Below are positions 6,407 through 14,828 of a DNA stretch of 35,352 nucleotides, piece after piece; within the stretch, counting starts at the first letter, position 1, and each line of letters opens with the position of its first letter. The DNA is from Mycobacterium interjectum (GTDB lineage Bacteria > Actinomycetota > Actinomycetes > Mycobacteriales > Mycobacteriaceae). The notes beneath the pieces are model-generated. The model ran no database searches, was not told the origin of the DNA, and saw only the letters and a list, made by a program, of their open reading frames with translations. The DNA lies in NCBI RefSeq assembly GCF_900078675.2, contig NZ_LT546237.1, forward strand, positions 1,505,314 to 1,540,665, read 5' to 3'. Made by a program: the position numbers and the translations under genes.

Positions 6407-8242
6407 ATGGATTGCGGTTCGGAGCGCAGCGCCGTGGCTCCAAAGGGCCTGCTACTGATAGAGGACTGCCTGGACGCCGAGGGCGGCGTCGAGTTGCCGC
6501 CGGGCACCACCCTGATATCGCTCATCGAGCGCAACATCGCCAATGTCGGTGACGCCGTGGCGTATCGCTTCTTGGACTACGCCCGCTCCGAGGGAAACGC
6601 GATAGAAGTGACCTGGGCCCAATTCGGGGTCCGGTTGCGGGCGATCGCCGCGCGGGTGCAGCAGTTCGCCGGCGAGGGCGACCGGGTGGCGATCCTCGCG
6701 CCCCAGGGCATCGACTACGTCGCCGGCTTCTATGCCGCGATCAAGGCCGGGACCATTGCGGTGCCGTTGTTCGCGCCCGAGCTGCCCGGCCACGCCGAAC
6801 GCCTGGAGACGGCGCTGCGCGACTCCCGGCCCGCCGCGGTGCTCACAACGGCGGCCGCGAAAGAGGCCGTGCAGAACTTCCTCGGCAGTCTCCCGGACTT
6901 GCGGATACCGCAGCTGATCGTCATCGACCAGATAGCCGACTCGGCGGGGGAGCTGTTCGTGCCCGTCGACCTGGACATCGACCGCGTTTCGCACCTGCAG
7001 TACACCTCGGGTGCGACGCGGCCCCCGGTCGGGGTGGAGATCACCCACCGCGCCGTCGGCACCAACCTCGTGCAGATGATCCTCTCCATCGACCTGCTGG
7101 ACCGGAACACCCACGGCGTCAGCTGGTTACCGCTCTACCACGACATGGGCCTGTCGATGATCGGCTTTCCCGCCGTGTACGGCGGGCACTCCACCCTGAT
7201 GTCGCCCACCGCCTTTGTCCGCAGGCCGCTGCGCTGGATCCACGCGCTATCCGCCGGTTCGAAGCAGGGCCGGGTGGTGACCGCCGCCCCGAACTTCGCC
7301 TACGAGTGGACGGCCCAGCGCGGGCTGCCCGCGCCCGGCGACGACGTCGACCTCGGCAATGTCGTCCTGATCATCGGTTCCGAACCGGTCAGCATCGAGG
7401 CGATCCGGACCTTCAACAAGGCGTTCGCCCCGTATGGATTGCCGCGCACGGCATTCAAGCCCTCGTACGGCATCGCGGAGGCGACCCTGATGATCGCGAC
7501 CATCGATGCCTCCGCGGAGGCATCCGTGGTGTATCTCGACCGCGAACAGTTGAGCGCCGGTCACGCGGTACGTGTCGCGGCGGACGCCCCGAACGCGGTG
7601 GCGCAGGTGTCCTGCGGCCGGGTCGCTCGCAGCCTATGGGCGGTGATCGTCGACCCCGAGAGCGGATCCGAACTGCCCGACGGTGATGTCGGCGAGATCT
7701 GGCTGCAGGGCAACAACGTGGGTCGCGGCTATTGGGGGCTGCCCGACGAGAGCCGGCTGGCCTTCGGCGCCACGCTGCGGTCGCGGTTGGGCGACGGCAG
7801 CCACGCCGAGGGCTCGACGGCCGAACGGCCCTGGCTGCGGACCGGGGACCTGGGCGTGTACCTCGATGGCGAGATCTACGTCACCGGTCGCATCGCGGAC
7901 CTGATTACCATCGCGGGCCGCAACCACTACCCGCAGGACATCGAGGCCACCGTCGCCGAAGCCTCGCCGATGGTGCGCCGGGGCTACGTGACGGCGTTCT
8001 GCGTGCCGGAAGACGGCGACCAGCGTCTCGTCGTGATCGCCGAACGCGCCGCCGGCACCAGTCGCGAGGATCCCCAGCCGGCGATCGAGGCGATCGGGAA
8101 CGCGGTGTCACGCCGGCACGGCGTGCCGGTCTCCGACGTGCGCTTCCTGCCGGCCGGTGGCATCCCGCGCACCACCAGCGGCAAACTGGCCCGCCGAGCC
8201 TGCCGCGCGCAATACCTCAGCGACACACTGGGAGTGCATTAA
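6407..8242 (+). CDS. fadD31: fatty acyl-AMP ligase (FadD31-like)
   Basis: A 611-residue ANL-superfamily enzyme of the mycobacterial fatty-acyl-AMP ligase type, which activates fatty acids as adenylates for loading onto polyketide synthases rather than onto CoA. Seen are the AMP-binding loop YTSGATRPPVGV (from residue 199), WLPLYHDMGL, the SYGIAEAT motif at about 352, the hinge region with LRTGDLGVYLDGEIYVTGR, and the C-terminal IPRTTSGKLARRACR containing the catalytic Lys. The FAAL signature TR-P in the P-loop is present with Ser changed to Ala. The length (about 620 in the family) and the order of genes up to tpx match fadD31 (Rv1925). No polyketide synthase is in this window. The symbol is inferred from synteny. 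Confidence 0.88.
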   Translation: MDCGSERSAVAPKGLLLIEDCLDAEGGVELPPGTTLISLIERNIANVGDAVAYRFLDYARSEGNAIEVTWAQFGVRLRAIAARVQQFAGEGDRVAILAPQGIDYVAGFYAAIKAGTIAVPLFAPELPGHAERLETALRDSRPAAVLTTAAAKEAVQNFLGSLPDLRIPQLIVIDQIADSAGELFVPVDLDIDRVSHLQYTSGATRPPVGVEITHRAVGTNLVQMILSIDLLDRNTHGVSWLPLYHDMGLSMIGFPAVYGGHSTLMSPTAFVRRPLRWIHALSAGSKQGRVVTAAPNFAYEWTAQRGLPAPGDDVDLGNVVLIIGSEPVSIEAIRTFNKAFAPYGLPRTAFKPSYGIAEATLMIATIDASAEASVVYLDREQLSAGHAVRVAADAPNAVAQVSCGRVARSLWAVIVDPESGSELPDGDVGEIWLQGNNVGRGYWGLPDESRLAFGATLRSRLGDGSHAEGSTAERPWLRTGDLGVYLDGEIYVTGRIADLITIAGRNHYPQDIEATVAEASPMVRRGYVTAFCVPEDGDQRLVVIAERAAGTSREDPQPAIEAIGNAVSRRHGVPVSDVRFLPAGGIPRTTSGKLARRACRAQYLSDTLGVH

Positions 8243-8291
8243 CCGGCGGTGCCGAGCACGCCGCAAGGCGCCGCGGTGGCATCCTGGCGGA

Positions 8292-8969
8292 GTGGGTCTG
8301 CTCATCCGATTGGCGGAGCTCCTGATCGTGATCCTGCCGTTGACGGGCATCGTGGTCGCCGCGGTGCGGGCGTTCGCCGCCAACAATCGGCGCGCCGACG
8401 AGCCGCGGGAGGTGGATCAAGCGCGCCCGGCGGAAACTGTGGGAGCCTCGGCTGGTAACGTCAATAGCCAAGCGGCGCAATGGCTTTTGCTCCGACGCGT
8501 CATCGAGGAGCACAGCCGCACCGACGCACGATGGCTCGAGTACGAACTCGACGTCGCCAAGCTTCTCGACTTCCCGCTGATGACCGACATGCGCGATCCG
8601 CTCACGGTCGGATTTCACAAAGCCAAGCTCCGGGCGGACTTCCTGCGCCCTGTCAAGGCCGAGGACCTCCTGGATGATCGGGAGGCCGCGGCGCGGTATC
8701 AATCCGCCGTCGAGGACTACGTGACCGCGTTCAACGTTGCCGAGGCCGAGGCGACGCGCAGGCGCCGCAACGACTTCTCGGCCGAAGGCCGGCAGCGGAT
8801 CGCGCGCGCCCAGAGCCTCTTGCGGGTGGCCGCGGACCCCGCCGCGGCGCCGCAGGAACGACAAAAAGCATTCGACCTGGCCCGCAAGGAGCTCGACGGC
8901 CTCATCGTGTTGCCCTCCACGACACAGGCCAGCATCGAGCGGGGGATCTCCGGCCAGCTGGAGGGATGA
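8292..8969 (+). CDS. membrane-anchored hypothetical protein
   Basis: A 225-residue protein with one N-terminal transmembrane helix (LLIRLAELLIVILPLTGIVV, then AAVRAF) followed by an Arg/Asp-rich soluble domain that looks mainly helical (WLLLRRVIEEHSR, RYQSAVEDYVTAFNVAEAEA, RQKAFDLARKELDGL). It is probably a single-pass anchor with a cytoplasmic or periplasmic helical domain. No known family is recognised. GTG 8292 was chosen because it directly precedes the helix; the reading frame continues upstream through the ligase gene. It lies 49 bases after the ligase stop and may be co-transcribed with it. Confidence 0.8.
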   Translation: MGLLIRLAELLIVILPLTGIVVAAVRAFAANNRRADEPREVDQARPAETVGASAGNVNSQAAQWLLLRRVIEEHSRTDARWLEYELDVAKLLDFPLMTDMRDPLTVGFHKAKLRADFLRPVKAEDLLDDREAAARYQSAVEDYVTAFNVAEAEATRRRRNDFSAEGRQRIARAQSLLRVAADPAAAPQERQKAFDLARKELDGLIVLPSTTQASIERGISGQLEG

Positions 8970-9014
8970 CTTTCGGCTCTTATCTGTGCAAGCGGCTCGG
9001 TGCACCATGACGGC

Positions 9015-9383
9015 ATGATCGATTATGAGCTGGACAGCGAGCACAACATCCTGCTGGTCCACCCGAAATCCGCGCTCGATAAGAACGACTTCACCGAACT
9101 CGCCACGGCCGTCGACCCGCACATCGAAGCCAACGGCGACCTTGCCGGGCTCATCATCAGCGCGCCGTCGTTCCCCGGCTGGGACAGTTTCGGAGCGATG
9201 GTCACCCACTTCCGCTTCGTTCGCGATCACCAGAAACACATCAAAAAGGTCGCGGTGGTCACCGACTCGCACCTCGGAGATCTGGCCGAGCATCTGGGCT
9301 CGCACTTTGTATCCGCGACGATCCAGCACTTTCCCGCCGGGCAAGTTGAACAGGCGCGGCAGTGGATCATCAACGGATCGTGA
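9015..9383 (+). CDS. SpoIIAA-like (DUF3478/STAS-fold) protein
   Basis: A 122-residue protein with the SpoIIAA-like pattern: an alternating beta/alpha layout with LDSEHNILLVHPKSALDKND, then GLIISAPSFPGWDSFGAMV, HIKKVAVVTD and the C-terminal FPAGQVEQARQWI. These proteins share the STAS fold, bind small hydrophobic ligands in some structures and have no agreed function. ATG 9015 is preferred over GTG 9000 as it matches the usual N-terminus. The gene is 45 bases downstream of the membrane protein. Confidence 0.88.
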   Translation: MIDYELDSEHNILLVHPKSALDKNDFTELATAVDPHIEANGDLAGLIISAPSFPGWDSFGAMVTHFRFVRDHQKHIKKVAVVTDSHLGDLAEHLGSHFVSATIQHFPAGQVEQARQWIINGS

Positions 9384-9393
9384 GTCGCCGGTC

Positions 9394-9399
9394 TACCGT
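9394..9399 (+). promoter_or_regulatory. -10 element TACCGT of a leaderless promoter
   Basis: TACCGT ends 6 bases before ATG 9406, giving a predicted start of transcription at the start codon and supporting the chosen start over upstream in-frame codons. Confidence 0.5.
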
Positions 9400-9405
9400 T
9401 CTCGA

Positions 9406-10167
9406 ATGGCCGTCCCGCCCGAGGTTCCCGACGCGCAACCGGGTCTCGCCGGCTACCCGGTCGCGCCGCCGCCGCTTCCCGGTCGAGTCACGTTCGAGCA
9501 GCGCTGGGCCGATCTGACCTTCATCCACTGGCCGGTGCGGCCGGACGGCGTCGACGGCCTGTACCCGCCCGGCACCCGCCCGGACGTCTTCGCCGACGGG
9601 ATGACCTACGTGTCGCTGATCCCGTTCGTGCTGGCCGGCACCAGAGTCGGCACCGCGTTGCCGCTGCCGTACTTCGGCCGATTTGCGGAGACCAACGTCC
9701 GGCTCTATTCGATCGACGACGCGGGCCGGCACGGCGTGTTGTTCCGCTCGCTCGAAACCGCGCGGCTGGCCGCCGTGCCCGCGATCCGGGTGGGCGTCGG
9801 CGTGCCCTACACGTGGTCGAAGATGCGGGTGACGCGTCGTGGCGACCACCTCACCTACGACAGCGTGCGCCGCTGGCCCCACCGCGGTCTGCGCAGCCGG
9901 GTGACGGTCGCCCTTGGTGGCGTGGTCGAGCCGAATCCGCTGGAGGTCTGGCTCACCGCCCGGTGGGGCGCGCACACCCGCAGGGCCGGCCGGACCTGGT
10001 GGGTGCCGAATGAGCACGACCCGTGGCCGCTGCGCGCGGCCGCGATCGTCGAATTGAGCGACGAATTGCTCGGCGCGAGCGGGGTGCGACCCGCCGGCGA
10101 GCGCCTGCGTGCCCTGTTTTCGGCCGGGGTGCGGGCGCGCTTCGGTCGCCCGTGCCTCGTGGCTTGA
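9406..10167 (+). CDS. DUF2071 (YqjF-like) protein
   Basis: A 253-residue DUF2071/YqjF-type protein. The family traits are the early VTFEQRWADLTFIHWPV, LYPPGTRPDVFADGMTYVSL, FAETNVRLYS, and the C-terminal beta strands with EVWLTARWG and the HDPWPLRAAAIVEL helix. No reaction is known; members are related to acetoacetate decarboxylase-like barrels. The position between a fadD31-like gene and an SDR and the length (Rv1927 is about 257 residues) match the M. tuberculosis order. ATG 9406 agrees with the -10 at 9394. It is convergent with the SDR at 10175 (7 bases between the stops). Confidence 0.88.
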   Translation: MAVPPEVPDAQPGLAGYPVAPPPLPGRVTFEQRWADLTFIHWPVRPDGVDGLYPPGTRPDVFADGMTYVSLIPFVLAGTRVGTALPLPYFGRFAETNVRLYSIDDAGRHGVLFRSLETARLAAVPAIRVGVGVPYTWSKMRVTRRGDHLTYDSVRRWPHRGLRSRVTVALGGVVEPNPLEVWLTARWGAHTRRAGRTWWVPNEHDPWPLRAAAIVELSDELLGASGVRPAGERLRALFSAGVRARFGRPCLVA

Positions 10168-10174
10168 CCCGCGA

Positions 10175-10942
10175 TCAGGGGCAAGAGTATCCGCCGTCGA
10201 TGACGATGTCCGAGCCCGTCATGTAGCTGGACGCCTCGCTGGCCAGATACACATACAGCGCGGTGAGCTCCTCGGGTCGGCCCAGCCGGCCCATCGGTAT
10301 CTTCGGCTCCCACTGGGCATGTAGGTCGGCAAAGGGCATGACGAGCTCGGTGAGGATGTAGCCCGGACTGACGCTGTTCACCCGGATTTGGTGCGGCGCG
10401 AACTCGACGGCCATGGCCTTGGTCAGGTGGATGACCGCCGCCTTGGCGGCGCAGTAGTGGCCGACCTGCTGCGGAATGTTGACGATGTGGCCGGACATCG
10501 AGGCGGTGGTGATGATGACCCCACCCCGTCCCTGCGCGACCATCGCCCGGGCGGAGGCCCGGGCGGTGAGGAACACGCCCGTCACGTTGGTGTCCTGGAT
10601 GCGCTGAAACTCTTCGGGCGGCATGTCCAGCATCGGTGTGACGGTGATGATCCCGGCGTTACACACCGCGATGTCGATGCCGCCCAGCTCCGCGGTCACC
10701 CGGTCCAGCATGCTGTCGACCTGGTCTGGCCGGGTCACGTCGCAACCGATGGGCACGACCCGGCCGCCGGCCGCCGTGAGCTCCGCGGCGACCTCCTCCA
10801 ACCGCTCGTAATGTCGCGCCGCGATCGCGACTGCCGCGCCCGCCTGGAGGTAGGCCAGCGCCACTTCCTTGCCGATGCCGCTGGACGCCCCGGTGACCAG
10901 AGCCTTCTTGCCGTGCAGGTCGAACAAGTTCAGCACGCTCAT
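10175..10942 (-). CDS. SDR family oxidoreductase (Rv1928c-like)
   Basis: A classical SDR of 255 residues with TGASSGIG (17-24), CNAG (94-97), Ser148/150, Y163xxxK167 and the C-terminal TGSDIVIDGGYSCP typical of gluconate-5-dehydrogenase/3-oxoacyl-reductase-like members. The length and position (one gene before the DJ-1/GlxA/tpx block) match Rv1928c. The start is ATG 10942; the frame extends 34 codons further but across the intergenic promoter region. It is divergent from the SnoaL-like gene at 11001 over a KstR-like box, which points to joint control of the two. Confidence 0.93.
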   Translation of the reverse strand: MSVLNLFDLHGKKALVTGASSGIGKEVALAYLQAGAAVAIAARHYERLEEVAAELTAAGGRVVPIGCDVTRPDQVDSMLDRVTAELGGIDIAVCNAGIITVTPMLDMPPEEFQRIQDTNVTGVFLTARASARAMVAQGRGGVIITTASMSGHIVNIPQQVGHYCAAKAAVIHLTKAMAVEFAPHQIRVNSVSPGYILTELVMPFADLHAQWEPKIPMGRLGRPEELTALYVYLASEASSYMTGSDIVIDGGYSCP

Positions 10943-10975
10943 GCGATATCCCCATTCAGAGCAGTCACCTTGAAT

Positions 10976-10989
10976 CGAAACACGTTCTA
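10976..10989 (-). promoter_or_regulatory. KstR-like inverted repeat (TAGAACGTGTTTCG)
   Basis: On the minus strand the 14 bases read TAGAACGTGTTTCG. The KstR operator is usually given as TnnAACnnGTTnnA, and this fits except for the last base (G for A). It lies between divergent SDR and SnoaL-like genes and overlaps the TAGTGT -10 of the latter. KstR is the TetR-type repressor of cholesterol catabolism; this box may be a target of it or of a related TetR. Confidence 0.5.
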
Positions 10990-10993
10990 GTGT
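10988..10993 (+). promoter_or_regulatory. -10 element TAGTGT of a leaderless promoter
   Basis: TAGTGT ends 7 bases before ATG 11001, consistent with a leaderless mRNA for the SnoaL-like gene. Its first two bases are inside the KstR-like inverted repeat, so repressor binding would block it. Confidence 0.5.
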
Positions 10994-11000
10994 GTCCGCT

Positions 11001-11477
11001 ATGGGCAAATTCAGCAGGGCCGAAATTGAGCAAGCCGTCGCCAACTACACGACCGTCGTCGAGGGGTGCAGCGCCTCGGGCGACTGGCGACCCTTCGCCG
11101 ATCTCTTCACCGAGGACGTCGTCTACACCGAGCATCACTACGGCGTCTTCCACGGCCGCGAGGCGGTGCGGGACTGGATCGTCGCGGTGATGGCCCCGTT
11201 CCCGCACATGCGTTTTCCGAATGACTGGATCGCCTACGACGACGACAACGACGCCGTCGTCATCATGATCAAGAATCTCCTCGACCACCCGACCGACCCG
11301 GACGGCGAGCCGTTCTGGTTCCCCAACTGGACCCGGCTGGTCTACGCCGGCGACGGGTTGTTCCGCAGCGAGGAGGACATCTACAACCCGAACCGCGACG
11401 CGCCCAGGGTTGTCGCGGCCTGGATGCAGGCCGGCGGTCGGCTCGCGTCGGAGGAGATCCTGCAGCCCAACGCCTAA
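11001..11477 (+). CDS. SnoaL/NTF2-fold protein
   Basis: A 158-residue NTF2-like protein. The pattern is a helical N-terminus (AEIEQAVANYTTVVEGCS), then DWRPFADLFTEDVVYTEHHYGVFHG with the typical Tyr-x-Glu-His-His and the Phe/Gly turn, then the beta strands with MRFPNDWIAYDDDNDAVVIM. Such proteins act as cyclases, isomerases, hydratases or plain binding proteins; the chemistry here is unknown. ATG 11001 is favoured over GTG 10992 by the -10 element 7 bases upstream. Divergence from an SDR and a KstR-like box suggest a role in steroid or lipid catabolism, which is inference. Confidence 0.87.
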   Translation: MGKFSRAEIEQAVANYTTVVEGCSASGDWRPFADLFTEDVVYTEHHYGVFHGREAVRDWIVAVMAPFPHMRFPNDWIAYDDDNDAVVIMIKNLLDHPTDPDGEPFWFPNWTRLVYAGDGLFRSEEDIYNPNRDAPRVVAAWMQAGGRLASEEILQPNA

Positions 11478-11565
11478 AGCCGAAGGGCGCGAACGCTTGC
11501 GGCCGAAGTGATCCTCTCGGACCCGCGCTGCGCCCCAGATTGCGCCTTCTGGCGCGAATAGCATT

Positions 11566-11580
11566 GTGCAATAATTGCAC
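11566..11580. promoter_or_regulatory. perfect palindrome GTGCAATAATTGCAC upstream of the proton ATPase
   Basis: GTGCAAT and ATTGCAC are exact inverted repeats with one base between. The site is AT-rich against the surroundings and lies 108 bases before the ATPase start, so it is a plausible operator for a MarR- or ArsR-like regulator. The regulator is not identified in the window. A second short hairpin (GCGCC-TTCT-GGCGC) lies about 20 bases upstream. Confidence 0.55.
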
Positions 11581-11688
11581 CCGCCTACTGTATTGGGTCA
11601 GTGCGCGCGGTGTCGGGCTGACCGTACGCCAAAGTTCCGCAGCCAGGACAGGAGCCCAATCGCCGGACCGGAGGCGAAGGAGGCGGCA

Positions 11689-14121
11689 GTGCACACTGAA
11701 GACGAATTGGCGAGCGTGCCGCTGCCGCAGGCATTGATCGAGCTGAACAGCTCCGCCGCCGGTTTGACCGCCGCCGAGGCGTTGCAACGGCTCCAGCGTT
11801 ATGGTCCGAACGAAATCGTTGAGCGCCAACGCAATCCGGTGCTGGAGTTGTTGGGCTATTTCTGGGCGCCGATCCCATGGATGATCGAGGTCGCGCTGGC
11901 GTTGTCACTGGCTGCGCGGCATTGGACCGACGCCGTGATCATCGGGGTTCTGTTGGCGATGAACGGGCTGGTGGCCTATTTCGAGGAACATCAGGCGGCC
12001 AACGCGATCGCCGCGCTCAAGCAGCGCCTGGCCTCGTCTGCGCGGGCGTTGCGCGACGGCGCGTGGGTGACGGTGGCGGTGCGCGAGTTGGTGCCCGGCG
12101 ACGTGGTGCGGGTCCGGCTCGGTGATGTGGTCCCCGCAGACCTGCGGGTGCTCGACGACGTCACGCTCGAGGTGGATCAATCGGCGCTGACCGGCGAATC
12201 GCTGGCGGTGAACCGCGGGCGGGGCGACAGCCTGTATTCGGGGGCGGTGGTGGTGCGCGGCGAGGCTGACGCGCTGGTGTGCATCACCGGGGCGTCGTCG
12301 TACATGGGCAAGACCACCGCGCTCGTCGAAAGCGCCGGCACCGTCAGCCACTTCCAGCGGGCCGTGCTGCGGATCGCCAACTACCTGATCGTCATCGCGG
12401 TCGCCCTGGTGACGTTGACGGTCGTGGTTTCACTGCTGCGGGCCAATCCCGTGCTGGAGACCCTCGAGTTCGCGCTGGTGGTCACGATCGCCTCGATCCC
12501 GGTGGCGCTGCCGGCGGTCTTATCGGTGACCATGGCGGTGGGTGCCCGCCAGCTGGCGCGCCAACAGGCCGTGGTCAGCCACCTGCCCGCGGTCGAGGAA
12601 CTCGGCGGCATCGACTTATTGTGCTCGGACAAGACCGGCACCCTGACCCAGAACCGTCTCGCGGTCGCCGCCCGCTGGACCGCCCACGGCATCTCCGACG
12701 ACGAGCTACTCGCCGTCGCGGCGTTGGCGTCACGCGCCGAAGACAACGACCTCATCGATCTGGCCGTGATGGCGGCCGCGGGTCAACGACCGGCGGCCTC
12801 GGTGGACCAGTTCGTTCCATTCGACCCGGTCAGCAAGCGCACCGAGGCGCTGGTACGCGAGCCCGACGGTCGGACGTTTCGGGTCAGCAAGGGCGCACCG
12901 CAGGTCATTGCCGCCCTGTGTGACGGTGACGGCGCGACCACCGAGGTCAATGACGTGGTCGGCCGCTTCGCCACCCACGGACACCGCTCTCTCGGTGTGG
13001 CCAAGACCGACGCCGACGGCTCCTGGCGGCTGATGGGCGTGCTGGCTCTTGCCGACCCGCCCCGCGACGATTCCGCGGCCACCATCACCGCCGCGAAGGA
13101 ACTCGGCATCGATGTCAAGATGGTCACCGGTGACCAGGTCGCCATCGGCCGCGAGATCGCCCGCCAGGTCGGTCTGGGCGACCAGATTCTCGATGCGTCC
13201 ACCCTTGACGTCGACGCCGCCGACGACGAGCTTGGCGCCCGAGTGGAGGCCACCGACGGATTCGCGCAGGTCTTTCCCGAACACAAATACCGCATCGTGC
13301 GGCTGTTGCAGGCCCGCGGGCACATCGTCGGGATGACCGGCGACGGGGTCAACGACGCCCCCGCGCTCAAACAGGCCGACGCCGGCATCGCGGTGGCCGG
13401 GGCCACCGACGCGGCCCGGGCGGCCGCCGACGTGGTCCTGCTGGCGCCCGGGCTGTCGGTGATCGTGGCCGCGATCGGGCAGGCCCGTGAAATCTTTGCC
13501 CGGCTGACCAGTTACGCCACCTACCGCATCGCCGAAACCATCCGGGTGCTGCTGCTGATCACCCTGGCGGTCGTGTTGATGAACTTCTTCCCGGTCACCG
13601 CCGCGATGATCGTGTTCCTCGCGCTGCTCAACGATGGCGCGATCCTGTCGATCGCCTACGACCACGTGCGCGGCTCACCCAAGCCCGTCAAGTGGGACAT
13701 GCGCGTCGTGCTGACCATCGCCACAGTGCTCGGCGTCATCGGCGTCGTTGCCACCTTCACGCTTTTCTTCCTCGCCGACAAGGTCTTTGGCCTCAGCCAC
13801 GACATGATCCGCACGCTGATCTACCTCAAATTGTCCGTTGCCGGGCAGCTCACCATTTTCCTCACCCGCACCCGGGGTCCCTTCTGGTCACGGCCCGCAC
13901 CCGCACCACTGCTGCTGGGCGCCGTCATCACCGCGCAAACGATCGCCACCGTGATTTCGGTCTACGGGGTTGCGATGACACCGATCGGGTGGCGGTGGGC
14001 CGGTGCCGCGTGGGCCTACGCGGTGTTGTGGTTCCTAGTCAATGACCGGATCAAACTCGCGGCCTACCACTGGCTCGACCACCGCCGATCCCGTGCCTCC
14101 GCAACACCTGATCGCCGTTGA
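11689..14121 (+). CDS. P3A-type plasma-membrane proton-efflux P-type ATPase
   Basis: An 810-residue P-type ATPase. It has the N-terminal cation-ATPase segment (LQRLQRYGPNEI), the actuator-domain TGES (168-171), the phosphorylation site CSDKTGT with Asp314, and the hinge TGDGVNDAP (550-558). In the sixth membrane segment the sequence LLNDGAILSI carries Asp649, matching the LND-G motif with the proton-carrying Asp of plant and fungal H+-ATPases, so proton export is the likely role. The long C-terminal regulatory tail of plant pumps is absent. The GTG start follows a GGAGG-type SD; the frame runs on upstream but only through non-coding sequence. The M. tuberculosis pumps I remember are of other classes, so this may be an accessory gene. 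The next gene starts 4 bases after its stop. Confidence 0.93.
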   Translation: MHTEDELASVPLPQALIELNSSAAGLTAAEALQRLQRYGPNEIVERQRNPVLELLGYFWAPIPWMIEVALALSLAARHWTDAVIIGVLLAMNGLVAYFEEHQAANAIAALKQRLASSARALRDGAWVTVAVRELVPGDVVRVRLGDVVPADLRVLDDVTLEVDQSALTGESLAVNRGRGDSLYSGAVVVRGEADALVCITGASSYMGKTTALVESAGTVSHFQRAVLRIANYLIVIAVALVTLTVVVSLLRANPVLETLEFALVVTIASIPVALPAVLSVTMAVGARQLARQQAVVSHLPAVEELGGIDLLCSDKTGTLTQNRLAVAARWTAHGISDDELLAVAALASRAEDNDLIDLAVMAAAGQRPAASVDQFVPFDPVSKRTEALVREPDGRTFRVSKGAPQVIAALCDGDGATTEVNDVVGRFATHGHRSLGVAKTDADGSWRLMGVLALADPPRDDSAATITAAKELGIDVKMVTGDQVAIGREIARQVGLGDQILDASTLDVDAADDELGARVEATDGFAQVFPEHKYRIVRLLQARGHIVGMTGDGVNDAPALKQADAGIAVAGATDAARAAADVVLLAPGLSVIVAAIGQAREIFARLTSYATYRIAETIRVLLLITLAVVLMNFFPVTAAMIVFLALLNDGAILSIAYDHVRGSPKPVKWDMRVVLTIATVLGVIGVVATFTLFFLADKVFGLSHDMIRTLIYLKLSVAGQLTIFLTRTRGPFWSRPAPAPLLLGAVITAQTIATVISVYGVAMTPIGWRWAGAAWAYAVLWFLVNDRIKLAAYHWLDHRRSRASATPDRR

Positions 14122-14125
14122 ATTG

Positions 14126-14812
14126 ATGGACGCCGAGTCGGAAAACCGTCAAGGCGGCGGACTTTCGCCGGAAATCGCGGCGCGCGTCTATGACAGGATC
14201 GGCCGGTTCCAAGACACCCAGAACCCATTTGAACGACCCGCGCTTGACCGGCTCATCGCCACCGCCCGTTTTGAGACTGCCACCTCAGTCTTCGAGTTGG
14301 GCCCCGGGACCGGTAGCTTTGCCCAGCGCCTGCTCAGCGACCACCTTGCGCCAACGTGCACATACCTCGGCGTGGACGTCAGCCCGCGGATGGTCGAGCT
14401 CGCCCGCCAACGCCTCGCGACCTTCGGCGATCGGGCCAGGGTCATCCACAGCGACGGGACGCTGCCGCTGCCCGCGCCGGACCGCTCGGCCGACAGGTTC
14501 ATCGCCGCCTACGTCTTCGATCTTCTCCAACGCGACTACGCGTCACGGGTTCTCGTTGAGGCGCACCGCCTGCTCATCCCCGGGGGCCTGGCCTGTCTGG
14601 CCAGCCTCACGAATGGACAGTCGACTGTTTCACGACTGATATCGCGCGGCTGGCAGGGAATTTCGCGAGTCGCGCCTCGGCTCGTCGGCGGGTGCCGACC
14701 CATAGACCTGCGCCGCCTCTTCGATTCGGACAGCTGGGCTGTCGATGAGGACGTCGTCATCGAATCCTGGGGCGTTCCTTGCCAGCTCCTTGTCGCATCC
14801 GCCCGAGCGTGA
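14126..14812 (+). CDS. class I SAM-dependent methyltransferase
   Basis: A 228-residue methyltransferase with motif I FELGPGTGSFAQRL, the acidic strand LGVDVSPRMVELARQRL, and the later AYVFDLLQRDYASRVLVEAH and LIPGG segments. It is a Methyltransf_11/25 type of unknown substrate. An in-frame ATG at 14042 would start 80 bases inside the ATPase gene and add residues with no family match; ATG 14126, 4 bases after the ATPase stop, gives a natural N-terminus (ENRQGGGLSPEIAARVYD). Close coupling suggests transcription with the pump, perhaps under the same palindrome. Confidence 0.88.
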   Translation: MDAESENRQGGGLSPEIAARVYDRIGRFQDTQNPFERPALDRLIATARFETATSVFELGPGTGSFAQRLLSDHLAPTCTYLGVDVSPRMVELARQRLATFGDRARVIHSDGTLPLPAPDRSADRFIAAYVFDLLQRDYASRVLVEAHRLLIPGGLACLASLTNGQSTVSRLISRGWQGISRVAPRLVGGCRPIDLRRLFDSDSWAVDEDVVIESWGVPCQLLVASARA

Positions 14813-14828
14813 GTGGACGCCCGGCCCG

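Noticed and set aside
14042..14125. Upstream ATG of the methyltransferase inside the ATPase gene
   Set aside because: The added residues look like a frame-shifted reading of the ATPase end and lack family match; ATG 14126 is preferred.
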